Assembly: GCA_022925895.1 (NCBI GenBank)
Contig: JAKSYS010000032.1
Coordinates: forward strand, 1 to 64,000
From: Fragilaria crotonensis
Taxonomy: Eukaryota; Bacillariophyta; Fragilariophyceae; Fragilariales; Fragilariaceae
Length of the DNA stretch: 64,000 nt
Direction: 5' to 3'
In this document: piece by piece, positions 22,506 to 33,358 of the stretch
Position numbering within the stretch: position 1 is the first letter of the stretch
Layout: each line of letters begins with the position of its first letter
Notes under the pieces: model-generated
The model's input: the letters and a program-made list of their open reading frames with translations, nothing else
Databases searched by the model: none
Told to the model about the DNA's origin: nothing
Made by a program: the position numbers and the translations under genes

Positions 22506-25166
22506 ATGGCGAAGAAGAAAAAGAAGGCTGATGCCACAGAAGCACCGAAAGAAGTAAAGGAGCCAACCCCGGAGGTCCCAATCTTGGATTGGATGGACCT
22601 TACCCTGCTAAATGTGCCCAAAGGGAAAGCAATCGACAGTCAGCAAATCATTTTGACCAAGCAAGACGCTTACAGCCTCGACATCTTAAATGGCGATGAC
22701 GTGATCGTATTGGTTCACACGAATGGTATCCCGGAGAAAGCAGCAATCTGCTCAGCTCGAGTTGTCTCCAATCAGGAGACGCCGAGAAAATCTCCGACAG
22801 CAACTGCGAAGCCGTTTTCGAAAGGATCGTGTCACGTGGTGCCACCATTCCTCTTGGAGAGACTCTGTCGCGCAGAGAGCGATGAAGTCGCTGCAATACA
22901 GGAGGAGCCCGCAACCCCAGCTTCGAAAAATAAGGGTTTCTCTTTCGCCAAGGGAGGCGGTGGCGATGCTTTCATCAGTCCCTCCAAGGCAGTTGAAACG
23001 TTACGGAAACCACCGACCTTAATGAAGAAAAACGTGTGGATTGTCCCCCTCTTCAATCCGTTGGGTGCCCGATTGACTGCATCTCTGTGTAAGCCTTGCA
23101 GTTCCCTTACTTTGCTACCAACTGCCTCTATACCTGCGAATGCTCTTCGAGTCGTACAAAAGATGGTCGCATTGAGAACTGTCAACAAATACGTCGTCGA
23201 GGGAGAATCAATCGGCATTTCGTTCCAAGGAAAGTTACTACAGCTGACGATCAAAGAGGCTACCAGCAGAGAAACTTCAGGACTTGTGGAACTGGAAAGA
23301 GCGGTGGACGAGCTAAAACTTGACAGCATTGAGTTAGATGCTGGGGAGCATATCGCTGCGGCAGTGAAATCATCCGTCACGGATCCAACGACGGCCTTAA
23401 ATCTGCAACTCTTCCAAGTGCTTCCAGACACAAAGATTCTTATTGAGTGTGAAAATGCAGTCGAGGAAAGTAGCATGCAAGGTCCCTTTGTTGCTGGCTT
23501 GGATGATGCAATCAGCCAGGTCATGACAACGATGGTGCCAGCGCTACTCCGACCCGAAGCCTACGGAGGCCTAGCGCCACCGCGTGGTTGTCTGCTGTTT
23601 GGACCCAGCGGTGTCGGCAAGAGCGCTTTGGCTAGACAGATTGCTTGGGATGTGCGGATACAGTACCCTCAGATTGATGTGGATCTGGTTCATTGTTCCT
23701 CTATTCAATCTCACGCAGCGATTGTTGGCGAGGGTGAACGAATGTTGACTAAATTGTTTACTCGTTCGCGCAAGACCCTAGTAATTCTCGATGATGTACA
23801 TTTCATCTGCCCTAAACGTGGTAGCGACCCCAGCGTGGATCGACTTGCGTCAACTTTGCTTGCACTTATGGATGGGGTGGAACGAAACAACAACGTCTTC
23901 GTGCTGGGCACGACGGCGGATCCCGCGCAACTAGATCCCGCGTTGAGGCGTCCGGGAAGGTTGGACGATGAAGTGGAAGTTCCCATTCCTGACGAGAAAA
24001 CTAGGGCAAAGATTTGGAAGTTTCACATTGGTAGACTGAGAGATGAAGACGTCTGTCTCGATCTTTTCTCTGAGGAGGATCTGAGCAATCTGGCAAGCTT
24101 GGCAAAGGGTTTCACTGGTGCCGATTGCCTTTTGGCAATAAAAGAAGCCACCCGAATTGCCTTGAAGGATGAATCTAAAGCCCCACAAGTGGTCACAATG
24201 GAAGTACTCAAAGCCGCAATTGGTACGACCAAACCCTCGACTATCAGCTCCATCACTGTGGAGGTGCCGAAAGTTTATTGGAATTCCATCGGAGGGATGA
24301 TCGACGTGAAGCAGAAGCTTCGAGAAGCCATTGAGTTGCCATTAACGCATGCTGACCTCTTCGCCAAATACAACATACCTCCACCACGTGGCGTTCTGCT
24401 GTATGGTCCCCCAGGCTGCTCCAAGACTCTCATGGCCAGAGCATTGGCAACGGAAGGGAAATTGAACTTCCTCGCCGTCAAAGGGCCAGAACTGCTTAGC
24501 AAATGGCTCGGTGAAAGTGAACGTGCATTGGCATCTCTTTCGTCGCGCGCGGATGGCGAGCCCCTGCATCATATTCTTTGATGAGATTGATGCCATTGCT
24601 GCCAAGCGCGGTGGCAGCGATGGGAATGCGGGTGGAGAACGACTGTTGTCGCAGCTTCTGACAGAACTGGACGGTGTGGGCACTAGACAGCAGAGCCACG
24701 TCATCGTGGTTGCCGCAACCAATCGACCAGATTTGCTTGATCATGCGCTGACGAGGCCAGGACGAATAGATCGAAAAATATACGTTGGGCTACCGGATAG
24801 GCTGAGTCGTGAGCAGATCTTTGAGATCGCTTTGATGAACAAGGCTCACGCCGATGATGTTGACGTAAGTACTTGAATAATTGTCAGCAATGGCCTATCT
24901 GTGATGGGTGGTTTCTTACAACTCCTATTGCGTAGTGTCGCCAACTTGCTGCAGACGACGTCAGTGGAGGATTTTCGGGTGCCGAGATAATCTCCATTTG
25001 TCGAGACGCTGCATTGCTTGCCATCGAAGAAGATGACGAGGAAATGAACGCTGACAATACATTGATGATACAAATGAGACATCTGACCAAAGCAATGAAG
25101 GCAACACCTCGGCAAATCACCCGGGCAATGCTTGATTTTTATGAATCGTATACAAACTCAATATAA
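22506..25166 (+). CDS. AFG2/SPATA5-like tandem AAA+ ATPase (one apparent frameshift)
   Basis: Two-ring AAA+ ATPase of the AFG2/Drg1/SPATA5 group. Known members release Rlp24 from pre-60S particles. In order: a Lys-rich start and N-domain (to ~320); D1 with Walker A GPSGVGKS (residues 366-373), Walker B VILDD (426-430) and an Arg-finger-type RRPGR; D2 with GPPGCSKT (634-641), the Cys-Ser-Lys-Thr form typical of SPATA5, then WLGESER, IIFFDEIDA and TRPGRIDR. The frame shifts once near 24535-24545, between ALASL and FRRARMASP, so a dinucleotide is missing or one base is extra. An intron at 24865-24935 (71 bp) leads to the last exon 24936-25166. D1 Walker B ends Asp-Asp rather than Asp-Glu, so D1 may hydrolyse ATP poorly. 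Confidence 0.85.
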
Positions 25167-25903
25167 CTACGGTTGACGCGCTCCAGACTCCAGAGTGAAC
25201 CGGTAGGATTTTAATCCTGGCAGTGCTTTGGTCTGCGCTTTCGGTGGGGGTCAATAGAGTTCGACAATTATGCTGGAATGCTGCTTGAGCATTTGCGACC
25301 TTATCGTTTCACCTCATGTACTCGAGAACTCCGAGTAGACTATATGCATCACCAAGACCTGTCCGTTATATTGATCAGTGCTGCCCCAACGTAGCACTCT
25401 GGAGTATCAGTTAGTAAAGTTCTCCCTCCTCCCCCTTTCAACTCCGAGCTACACACCAGTATTTCCACAGCTCCGGGCTGCAATGTAAGATGAAACATGA
25501 ATTATGAATACCGTCGACTAAACTAGTACCGGTAAATTGTAGAACTGGACTGCTGTACGAGAGCGTAGCGCGATCGGCATTATGCGTACGAGTACTCCTA
25601 CCGTAATAACACGTATAAGAACTACTGCAGTACTGGTAGGAACCAAGCGCAAGTCATCATCAATACCTTGTGCTTCGTCCGAACTTCGAAAGTTGCCAGG
25701 AAATATTGATGAGTGAACATGTCGTGAAGTACTCATGCAATCCTGTCGAGTAAGATGGTGTTTGTTTTGGCCTTCGCTTTTGTTGTGTACCTTGTGCGGA
25801 AGGTAGACTTTAGGAACTGCATCGAGGATGGTGAGCATGAAGAGTAATGGAGCTCATTCGCGGGAGTGTGTGCCGGATTCCCAACGTTAACATGATTGAT
25901 ATA
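25167..25903. other. Intergenic, no gene seen
   Basis: About 740 bp after the ATPase gene. It is rich in GTAC/CGAGTA words, with TAGTACCGGTA near 25525. No convincing open frame was seen. Confidence 0.4.
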
Positions 25904-26233
25904 TCACCACCTTTTTTGGTGCAGTTCATGTAGCATCACATGCAAGTCCAACCATGAGGAGAATGAGGAAAGCCACTCGCGTGAGCTGGTGGTGTTCTCT
26001 TTGTACTGTGAGCCAACATCTTTCGAGTTCGCTCTCGATTCGTAGGGATTTGCATCTTGTTCCGCTGCAGTTAAAGTTGAAATTAACGTTGGTGATACGC
26101 TGCTTCCTATGTCTTTAGTCGCGGCCTTCTTTTTCAATTGGTCGCAGTATCTGTTAGTTTGTCTCTCGCTGGTGGGAGGAAACGCCGACTGCGCTAGGTA
26201 GATGATGTTAGTGATCCCTTGTGCATAAACCAT
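25904..26233 (-). CDS. Possible small protein, 109 aa
   Basis: ATG-started open frame of 109 codons, divergent from the small frame at 26294 and only ~60 bp from it. The composition is plausible for protein (SFSSWLDLHVMLHELHQKRW at the C-terminus), but no domain, signal peptide or family is recognised. It may be chance. Confidence 0.25.
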   Translation of the reverse strand: MVYAQGITNIIYLAQSAFPPTSERQTNRYCDQLKKKAATKDIGSSVSPTLISTLTAAEQDANPYESRANSKDVGSQYKENTTSSREWLSSFSSWLDLHVMLHELHQKRW

Positions 26234-26293
26234 ATAAGCTTCAAATATAACGCTATCGTCTTATAGACTGCTCACTAATCAAATCTAGAAAGC

Positions 26294-26524
26294 ATGGACC
26301 ACAACGATGTGATGATAATGAAGGAGATGATGAAACGAAGCGGAAATCCCAGTCGCGCCCCCCCGTACGATAAACTCTCCCATGGTCCGAGCCTCAAGAT
26401 TGCCGTACAATCGGTGAGTTCGATCGTCCCACAAGTGAGACCTACATCCTTAATAGAGGATCCTATCTGGCCTCAAATTGAATCACTGCAAAAGGAATTA
26501 AAATCCAATGAGTACGATTGGTGA
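26294..26524 (+). CDS. Possible small protein, 76 aa, antisense to the RPB12 3' end
   Basis: ATG-started 76-codon frame, Met-rich at the start (MDHNDVMIMKEMMKRSG). Its 3' part overlaps the last RPB12 exon (26463-26485) on the other strand. No family is recognised. It could be a real small gene in a tail-to-tail overlap or a chance frame. Confidence 0.3.
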   Translation: MDHNDVMIMKEMMKRSGNPSRAPPYDKLSHGPSLKIAVQSVSSIVPQVRPTSLIEDPIWPQIESLQKELKSNEYDW

Positions 26525-26776
26525 TATTTGATACATATGGGAGGAGCTTGAATGACGCCTTCATGAAGTGGTGTGAGGACTTTACTTACATCGTTTGGTG
26601 CGTGTCTTGTACAGAATTCGGAAACCGCATTGGCGGCAGCGAACGGGGTCGCCTCCTTTGATAACATTCTTTGACCCACAGTCACCGCATCGATATTCGA
26701 CCCCCTGTCTCATTATTGGAATTCCCGCCGGAGTGGCGGCAGGGCCAGACCCAACGGCACCACCTGCAGTAGACAT
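26463..26776 (-). CDS. RPB12: RNA polymerase I/II/III common subunit RPB12 (RPABC4)
   Basis: Small zinc-ribbon subunit shared by the three nuclear RNA polymerases. Exon 1 (26776-26590) encodes a short Gly/Ala-rich lead, then [20 protein letters not shown] and [17 protein letters not shown], with the four zinc Cys in CxxC...CxxC. A GTAAGT donor at 26589 and TTGCAG acceptor at 26486 remove 104 bp. Exon 2 (26485-26463) adds only LIQFEAR and a stop, matching the conserved end of the family. The total is 69 residues, near the usual length. The start at 26776 is chosen to fit family length; the frame is open to 26887 with another ATG. Reading through the intron would replace the conserved tail by CK and a stop. 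Confidence 0.93.
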
Positions 26777-27135
26777 GATAACGACGACGACAATAACTGG
26801 AACAACGGGGCAGTCGGCAGTGGAAGGGAGTTGCGACAACTTGTCATGAAGTTGGGAGTTGGGATCCTTTCCAGTTATCTTGTTCACGGTGATTGGCGGC
26901 AGATGATATGTCTGATGGACGGCAAGACGAGAGTCGAACCGTCACACATGATTTAGTATGCCAGTACTCTTCAACGGTAGGGTGTAGTACCAGCAGCTCG
27001 AGACCGAAGAGCTGATAAATACCAAGACTTGACCGGCAGACCATCACAACTTAATGTGTACTGAACAAGCACCCTACTGTTTGCAAGGGAGTTCACATGA
27101 AGCACCTGCTGAACCAACTCGTTCAACACTTGAAA
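26777..27135. other. Intergenic, nothing recognised
   Basis: About 360 bp holding the RPB12 promoter side and the 3' end of the NFACT-R gene. No other feature was seen. Confidence 0.4.
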
Positions 27136-28182
27136 CTAGTTTATCAGGCACGTATCGTCTAGCCGCGCCAGTCGTGCTTCTGCCTCTTTCATGTTGACGG
27201 TCACAGTTCGAACATTGCCCGTCAATTGCACCAGCCCTGCCTTGGCCCCCGGCGGTTTCTTCACATCTCGACATCTAGTTAGGGATACTTTTATGACGGA
27301 TCCAGCGCATTTGGATTGCCGCGCCGCCAAGGCTGCCGCGTCCTGCACGACGTCCTCCTTAAGAATGTCGTCGTGACAGCGGATTACAATATGACTGCCG
27401 GGACATCCGGCTGCGTGCATCCACCAATCTGCTCCATCCCGATGCTGCGGCGAACAAGATAGCTGATCATTGTCTTCTGCTTTCTTTCCGACCTGCTCAG
27501 TATTATTGAGCCGGTTAGCAATGAATACGTTGATGTGCTAGAGTCCACATAAAAAACAACCACTTACTCGTATCTCGGTTTTGTCAATACAAAAATATCG
27601 TCGATAGGGCAATCGCTTGGCTGTTGACTCTCGAGGACCTTTTTGTTTTCCTGGACCACGTTGCGGCGGGCGCGGCGGTTCGTCACTAACACCGAGTTCA
27701 ACCGCCAAATCGACCACTTGCACAGGCAGAAGGCCTGAACGTTTCTTTTCCGAATGTAGGAGTCCTTCCAGCTGAATAAGTTTCTGGTGCCGTTCTTGTA
27801 ACTCTCGAAGTTCGAGCTCAACTGCCTCGATGTTTGGGCACTGCTCCAGATTTTCCAGCGTCGTGCTTGGGTCTGTCATCAATCTCTCCACGACTTCTCT
27901 GGCTTGTGTCAGTTTGGTGTTGGCCTTGCCCAGTTTCTTGAGCGATCGCAGTGTAAGACGAGATACTTCCTTCTTGAGACAAGCAATATCCCAGGTGCTG
28001 TCAGGGCCTTTGGCAATCGTATCGACCGCCTCGTCTTCGTCAACAGTCGTCATCATGACAAAGGACGATGGACGGCTTTGAAAAGCAGAAGACTTCCTGA
28101 ATTGCACCATTTGAGGTAGCCGCCGCGATAGTACTGGAGATAGAAAGGCGGAAGTGCAGACTACTCTGCGACTGACGAGCAT
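27136..28182 (-). CDS. NFACT-R (DUF814) RNA-binding domain protein, probably organellar
   Basis: Exon 1 is 28182-27568 and exon 2 is 27492-27136. The 75 bp intron (GTAAGT donor, GAGCAG acceptor) joins KTEIR to VGKKAEDND in frame, giving 323 residues. The C-terminal part is the NFACT-R domain: RRYFCIDKTEIRVGKKAEDN, DWWMHAAGCPGSHIVIR, DAAALAARQSKC and DVKKPPGAKAGLVQ. NFACT-R occurs in NEMF/Rqc2/RqcH, which bind 60S or 50S ribosomes in quality control. The N-terminal NFACT-N domain and the usual coiled-coil length are absent, so this is the short stand-alone type. Arg-rich MLVSRRVVCTSAFLSPVLSRR suggests plastid or mitochondrial import. A helical region (residues ~60-140) precedes the domain. Confidence 0.85.
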
Positions 28183-28710
28183 TATGAGCTCAACATGACG
28201 ATTGAATAGATGCCATTCATCGTCGTCGGTGTGATGCGGATGATCGATGATAACGAACCGAGCGAACAAGAAATGAGACGTCAGTATATACTGTGATACG
28301 AGCAGCGCTACGTGCTGAACATGCGTTGTGCGTCACACACGTCATACGCCATCACAGGAGTACCAGCACTGCTGATTCAGAAGTGCAAGTACTGAAGGTG
28401 AGTTCCGGACTTGTACTGTATCATGTATCATATCAGGTATATGCATACCTGTACAGGGTACAGTACAAGTGCTCGAGTACAGGCGCAGGTCTACTTGCTC
28501 TACCTTTTCAGCCTCGTTCCTCCGTTGTTCCACGCTCCATCCATGGCGTACACAAGAATAATGAGAATTATGGGACTCCTTTCGAAGGCACAGTAGCGTA
28601 TACCTTGCGCTCAAAAGGCATACTTTATCAAGGGCGTAGAACGACGACTGCTGTGGTGGAGACTACCTTGTTGGTAAAGCCTTATTGGTAGCATCATATA
28701 CCGATCGAAA
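28183..28710. other. Divergent intergenic region
   Basis: About 530 bp between divergent genes, probably with both promoters. GTAC-rich (GTACAGGGTACAGTAC near 28450). No gene was recognised. Confidence 0.4.
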
Positions 28711-29882
28711 ATGAATGGCCGTTTGTTTGCACGTTTTCTTATCTGCTGCTCGGTTTCGTCCGTAGGCCTGGGCAGGACTGTTCCCGACGCCTCTTCGACA
28801 CTTCTCAGAATGCATAAGCTCTACCAGCAACATCCCCCTCATGACACCACTCTTTACGACGCTTTAGAGGTTGCCCCTAACGCTACAAGTGCTCAAATTT
28901 CACGGTCCTACCGTGTCTTGAGTCGACGATATCATCCGGACAAATCATCTGGACGAGAAGAAAAGCTACGAGCTGTACAGCATGCGTACAACATCCTCAA
29001 GGAGGACTCTTCTCGATTGCCTTATCATCAGTACGGGCTGACCGAAGTCAGCGATGCAGCATTTTTGCTTACGGGGGCGCGATCGCCAAAACAGATGAGC
29101 GCCAATCAAGAAAAACTCTTGAGGCTAATGGGTTATCTTCCTGACAAGAAACTCGCGTATGATGAACGGATCCTTTTTCTTGCAGCAAATCTTGTCGAAC
29201 GAATGCGGCCATTGGTCGAAGATACTATTTCACCCTCCGCTATGACCGATAGCATAGCGCAAGAGTGTGCTATTTTGAAAAAGTTGCCACTTGGAGCCCA
29301 AATACTTCGTTGCATTGGTCGGGCCTATCGGCGTGCCGGGCAGCAAGTATTGAGACAAGAGCGATTTAAGCTGGCAGGAGAGATTACAAATGCCCTGCAA
29401 AGTTATAAACACAAGACACTACACTTTTTAGAGGCCGTCGTCGTTGGGGGGAGGCTCATAATGACTGAGAAGAAGCTAGAGGGTCGAAAACCCACTCCTA
29501 TCAATGCTGTCGATGCTCAAGCGCGACTCAATTTCCACTTTCTTGAGGATGAGGACATTGATGACAATGCAATTGAAGAAGAAGAATTCGAGAGGCCAGG
29601 AAAGCGCAGCTTGAATCGCTCCAGATCGAGGCGCTGTGGAAGGTCAGTAAGATCCATCTTGACCGCGCCATTAGCGATGCTTGTCATCACATTTTGGATG
29701 GAAAATACTTCTTCTTTCCAAGCCATGCCTCCTCAAATGGGTTGGCTTGGTCTGAAGGAGGAGATGGTTGGGTATCTTCCGGAGGGCGGGCAATCAGTTC
29801 TTCAGCTGGCCGCCTTAGAGCTGCATTAGCACTAGTATTGATCGGGGAAACACTCGTAAAGTGCGCAAAAGACACGTCATGA
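28711..29882 (+). CDS. ER-type J-domain protein with DnaJ-X region (one apparent frameshift)
   Basis: Hsp70 co-chaperone. An N-terminal hydrophobic stretch (LFARFLICCSVSSVGLG) suggests entry to the secretory pathway. The J domain starts at about residue 48 (TLYDALEVAPNATSAQISRS), with HPD at 75-77. It is followed by a DnaJ-X-like helical region ending in an acidic stretch. The first frame continues past ~29590 into a basic, unlike-protein sequence and stops at 29829. The other frame from there reads EARKAQLESLQIEALWKVSK, then an ISDACHHILDGKYFFFP segment and KCAKDTS to a stop at 29882, the expected DnaJ-X end. One A missing from the short A run at GAAGAATTC would explain it. The call treats this as one gene. 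Confidence 0.8.
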
Positions 29883-30642
29883 GCGTGGGCAACTGATCCC
29901 TCGTTGGTGCTGTCGAACACACTTTCACCCACAGTTGCATTGGCGAGAGGAGGGCAGACCTCAAATTCGTTATATGGAACCTACCACCAAACTGGGTTGC
30001 GAAGATGCTTACCTTCTAAGTTTCCTCATGGTAGCACGGAGTGCTAACTAGCTATGTAGATCGAAGACCTGTGAAGGCGCAACCAAATAATACTTTTTTG
30101 GCGGCGCTGTCAGCTCCTGGCGCCAGAAATTTCCCGCTCGATTCGCTTGGAAGATCTGTGCGACTGGCAACCGTGACTTCATAACGCATAGGGCATACAA
30201 TGAGTGAATCGATACGACCCCCCCCCCCCTTCGTAAGCGTCCTCAGTCGTAAGGTGTGTTTCGAGTTATCTATGTGCAGAGCCTGGCGCTCTTCAATCCT
30301 CTAATAAATCAAGAAATGCACTATACTGGAGTACTACCGGTAGTAACTTGCTAGAGTGGCTATGAGGTTTGACAGCGAGTGCATACGTGCATACATATAC
30401 AGGTTCTACTACGACTCGTGTACCCAAGGTTGAAGGGCCGACGGATGAAGCGAACCCGCAAGACTACTACCGGTAGACCCGCGAGCGCGACTCGATGAGG
30501 AATGGGTATTGGCATGTCACGATTGACAGAACGGGAAAGTGTGACTGCAGTGACTTCCTTTTCTTAATTTTTGCGTATCGTCTCAGTCTCACAAATTTGC
30601 ACACAGGTCAACCCCCATTTCATTTGCTTAAACGTAAGCATC
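29883..30642. other. Intergenic with palindromic TACTACCGGTAGTA
   Basis: About 760 bp. It has a C-homopolymer near 30220, a perfect 14-bp palindrome at 30332-30345 and the core CTACCGGTAG again at 30467-30476. The 3' end should hold the mannanase promoter. No gene was recognised. Confidence 0.5.
30332..30345. repeat. Palindrome TACTACCGGTAGTA
   Basis: Perfect 14-bp palindrome, identical to the one at 53508-53521. Its core CTACCGGTAG recurs at 30467, 32374 and 53753. All copies are intergenic or inside a MITE. It may be a binding site or a preferred repeat word. Function unknown. Confidence 0.7.
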
Positions 30643-31986
30643 ATGGTGATGAATGTATTTTTTCGCTCTGTGGTCTTAACAGCACTTCTGCAGTTCGCAT
30701 GTGCCACCAAATGGAAGACACTCGACTACTTGTACAAAATGACTGAACAGGGAACGGCCGTGGCCGGAGTTCACAACAAGCTAAGTCAAACGCCAGCTTC
30801 GTTCACCAACGAAGTAACTGGAATCGCCGGCAAAGCCCCAGGTCTATGGAGCGGTGATTTTCTGTTCGACTACAACATTCTGCATCGATGGGCAATGGTC
30901 CATGAAGCTAAAAGCAAATTTCAATCTGGAGCGATCGTCAACATCATGTGACACGCGTGTAGCCCCACAGCATCCGAGCCCTGCGATTGGAACCAGGCAG
31001 TTTGTAAGAAGGATGCCCTACGTGCTTCGCAGTGGAATGAACTGATCATTGATGGAACGCCCATCAACAAGGTCTGGAAGCAAAGGATGGACGATATCGC
31101 TAAATACCTTGTATTTCTTCGAGATGAAGGTGTTGAAGTCATGTTTCGGCCTTTCCATGAGATGAACCACCCGTCGTGCTTCTGGTGGGCCGGTCGCAAG
31201 GGGTCTAATGGCTCAAAGAGACTCTATCAAATCACTCATGACTACCTCACAAACACCAAAGGCCTCTCCAACCTGATTTGGAACTGGAATGTTCAGGATT
31301 TCGGTAGCCTCGCAACAGATGTCGTTGACTTCAATCCAGGAAGCCAATACTGGGACGTTGTCAGCCTTGATGTCTACGGATCCGACGGATCCAGGTACTC
31401 ACAAGCGAAGTATGACATCATGAAAAACGTCGCTGGTAGCAAGCCCATGGCCATCGGTGAATGCGACGTCCTTCCGAAACTTTCCGACCTTGCCAGTCAA
31501 CCAAAATGGGTATTCTTCATGAGCTGGTCCGAGCTAACAACTCAATCTAATTCGAATCAAGCTATTCAAGCACTCTACAACGGTACCCAGGTGATCACTT
31601 TGAATGAGATGCCAGGCTGGAAAACGACGACGCCACCTGGCACTAAGAAATTCTATCGTTCTTTCCACGGCACGTACCTCTCTGCTTGGAATGATCGGAC
31701 TATCAAGTTACAGGCTAAGCCTCAAGGCTGGGAGGAGTGGACGACTGTTCCCGCAGGAAACGGGAAAGTGCTCCTTCGTTCTTTTCATGGCAACTACTTG
31801 TCAGCTTGGCCAGATGCCCACGTCGAGCTCATTGCCCAGGCTCAGGCATGGGAAATGTGGACAGTCGTCCAGAACACCGACGGAAGTGTTTCTTTCCTCT
31901 CCCATCATGGAACATACCTCTCTGCATGGCCGGACGGCCGCGTTCGATTGATGCCACACAACCAGGGGTGGGAGCACTGGTTTTAG
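30643..31986 (+). pseudogene. GH26 beta-mannanase-like enzyme with fascin-like repeats (in-frame TGA)
   Basis: A secreted glycoside hydrolase expected to cut beta-1,4-mannan. From ATG 30643 a signal peptide (MVMNVFFRSVVLTALLQFACA) leads to the GH26 domain. The acid/base Glu is in RPFHEMN (codon 173) and the nucleophile Glu in IGECD (codon 273). The C-terminal ~110 residues are three fascin-like units, each with FHGTYLSAW or a close variant and a GWEEW-type end. A single in-frame TGA at 30949-30951 (codon 103) lies between GAIVNIM and HACSP, where the family has Trp-His. The frame is otherwise open on both sides. This is a one-base nonsense change (TGG to TGA), a sequencing error, or read-through. 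Earlier in-frame ATG at 30571 is possible. Confidence 0.85.
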
Positions 31987-32651
31987 GTGTGTTTGGAAAT
32001 GGTAACTGTCCATTTGTTTCCAGCTCAAATCCATAACAATTGCTTACTCGTCGATAGTGCCGCGCACTACCAAATTAATGCATTTTAAAAAAGTTGTTCC
32101 AGTAAGCATCTGATTAGGTATCATCGGGCTACGAGTGCGTCAGGCACACGTTCAAGTTGTGTAACTCACGGAGATAGGCAACGATTCTGGGTTCTGGCAT
32201 CTCGAACTCCTTGTTCATATACTGGATTAGGACGGTGCTCCGAGTTCTAGAGTACATGGTACCAGAAGGCAGAACTCAGTACACGGCAATACTTTACATG
32301 CAATCGGGATTTGTGATGGATACACCATAAACTACTCCTATAAACTATAAACTATAAAACCACATTCTCAACGCTACCGGTAGGTCTAGTAGTGGAGGTA
32401 ATCTTCAATCTATACCCTACTACCGGTATCGTAGTAGTAGTACTTCCTACTGTATCATGACTGCAATGCGATGACCTAATCGAAGTAATCGTGTATTGTG
32501 GGTGGAAGCGAGTCGGACAAGAAGAGGAGATGGATTTGGGCAATTCGTGTCAACGACAGCTTGACATGGTTGAAGACGGAACGGAAGTTGAAAATTGGAA
32601 ACATCGCTCAACATCGTATATCATTGAAATTTGAGACGACGTCTTGACACC
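31987..32651. other. Intergenic, short A/T tandem repeat and palindromes
   Basis: About 665 bp. It has repeats of ACTATAA around 32329-32359, CTACCGGTAG at 32374-32383 and TACTACCGGTA at 32418-32428. No gene was recognised. Confidence 0.45.
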
Positions 32652-33358
32652 ATGTCGGAAACGGTCGGGAAGAAGCGTCTTCGCCATACAACGCATGAAG
32701 ATGTGTCTTCCGATAAGAAACTCAAAGTGTAACAACAACAACCGCAAACACCACAACAGATAGACCAACACCAGTGAGCGATCCGGTGACAGGAACACAG
32801 GATGCGACGCACGCAGCGGTCAAGAAGAAAGTGTCAACATCAACAATCCGTAAGGCTGCGTTTGGGTCGCCTATCCCATCGAATAAACATCAGAAGCATT
32901 CAAAGGAACCGACCCCATTTTCTTCGAAATCTGCAGAAAACGTATCGAAACTGCCGGCCGGCAACGCCTCTCTGCCAGCCAAAGGGGAATTGAAGGCGGA
33001 AACCATCACAGGAGGCGAAAATCCTGTTCTTTCGTTACAGGAGAAACCTGTTGCCAAGATTGTCTACAGAGTGTCTTGGGTTTGGACCACACTTCTCCTA
33101 TTTCTATGGATTGGATCCAGTGCCGTGTTGGGAGGCCTGTATCTTCAGGAGAAGCTCAATCATGAAATGCATGTCTTTCAATTAGAACAAGAAATTCTGG
33201 ATTCTGTTTCCCCTACCTCGGAAGTGAGTAAGAAGGATGAAAAAGATTTATTGGATTTGATGGAAGTGTATAAAGCAAAGGCAATGGAATCGGAAGCGAA
33301 GCTGCAAGGTTGCAAGCGGGAATTTCAAGATTTGCTGACGAAGTTGGAACAAAAATGA
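32652..33358 (+). CDS. Single-pass membrane protein with C-terminal coiled coil
   Basis: Codons from about 32729 to 33358 form an open frame with a Lys/Ser-rich N-terminal part and one strong membrane segment (WVWTTLLLFLWIGSSAVLGGLYL). A charged helical C-terminus follows, with heptad-like Leu/Lys/Glu spacing (DLLDLMEVYKAKAMESEAKL). There is no ATG in that frame before the domain. A separate frame from ATG 32652 encodes MSETVGKKRLRHTTHEDVSS, then DKKLKV and a stop close to 32729. The two parts join naturally if one base is wrong or a tiny intron exists near 32728. The N-terminal basic patch and lack of a signal peptide suggest a cytosolic N-terminus. Family unknown. Confidence 0.55.

Noticed and set aside
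30949-30951. Selenocysteine codon in the GH26 gene
   Set aside because: The position is a conserved Trp, not Cys, in the family, so TGG to TGA is simpler. No SECIS structure was looked for in detail.
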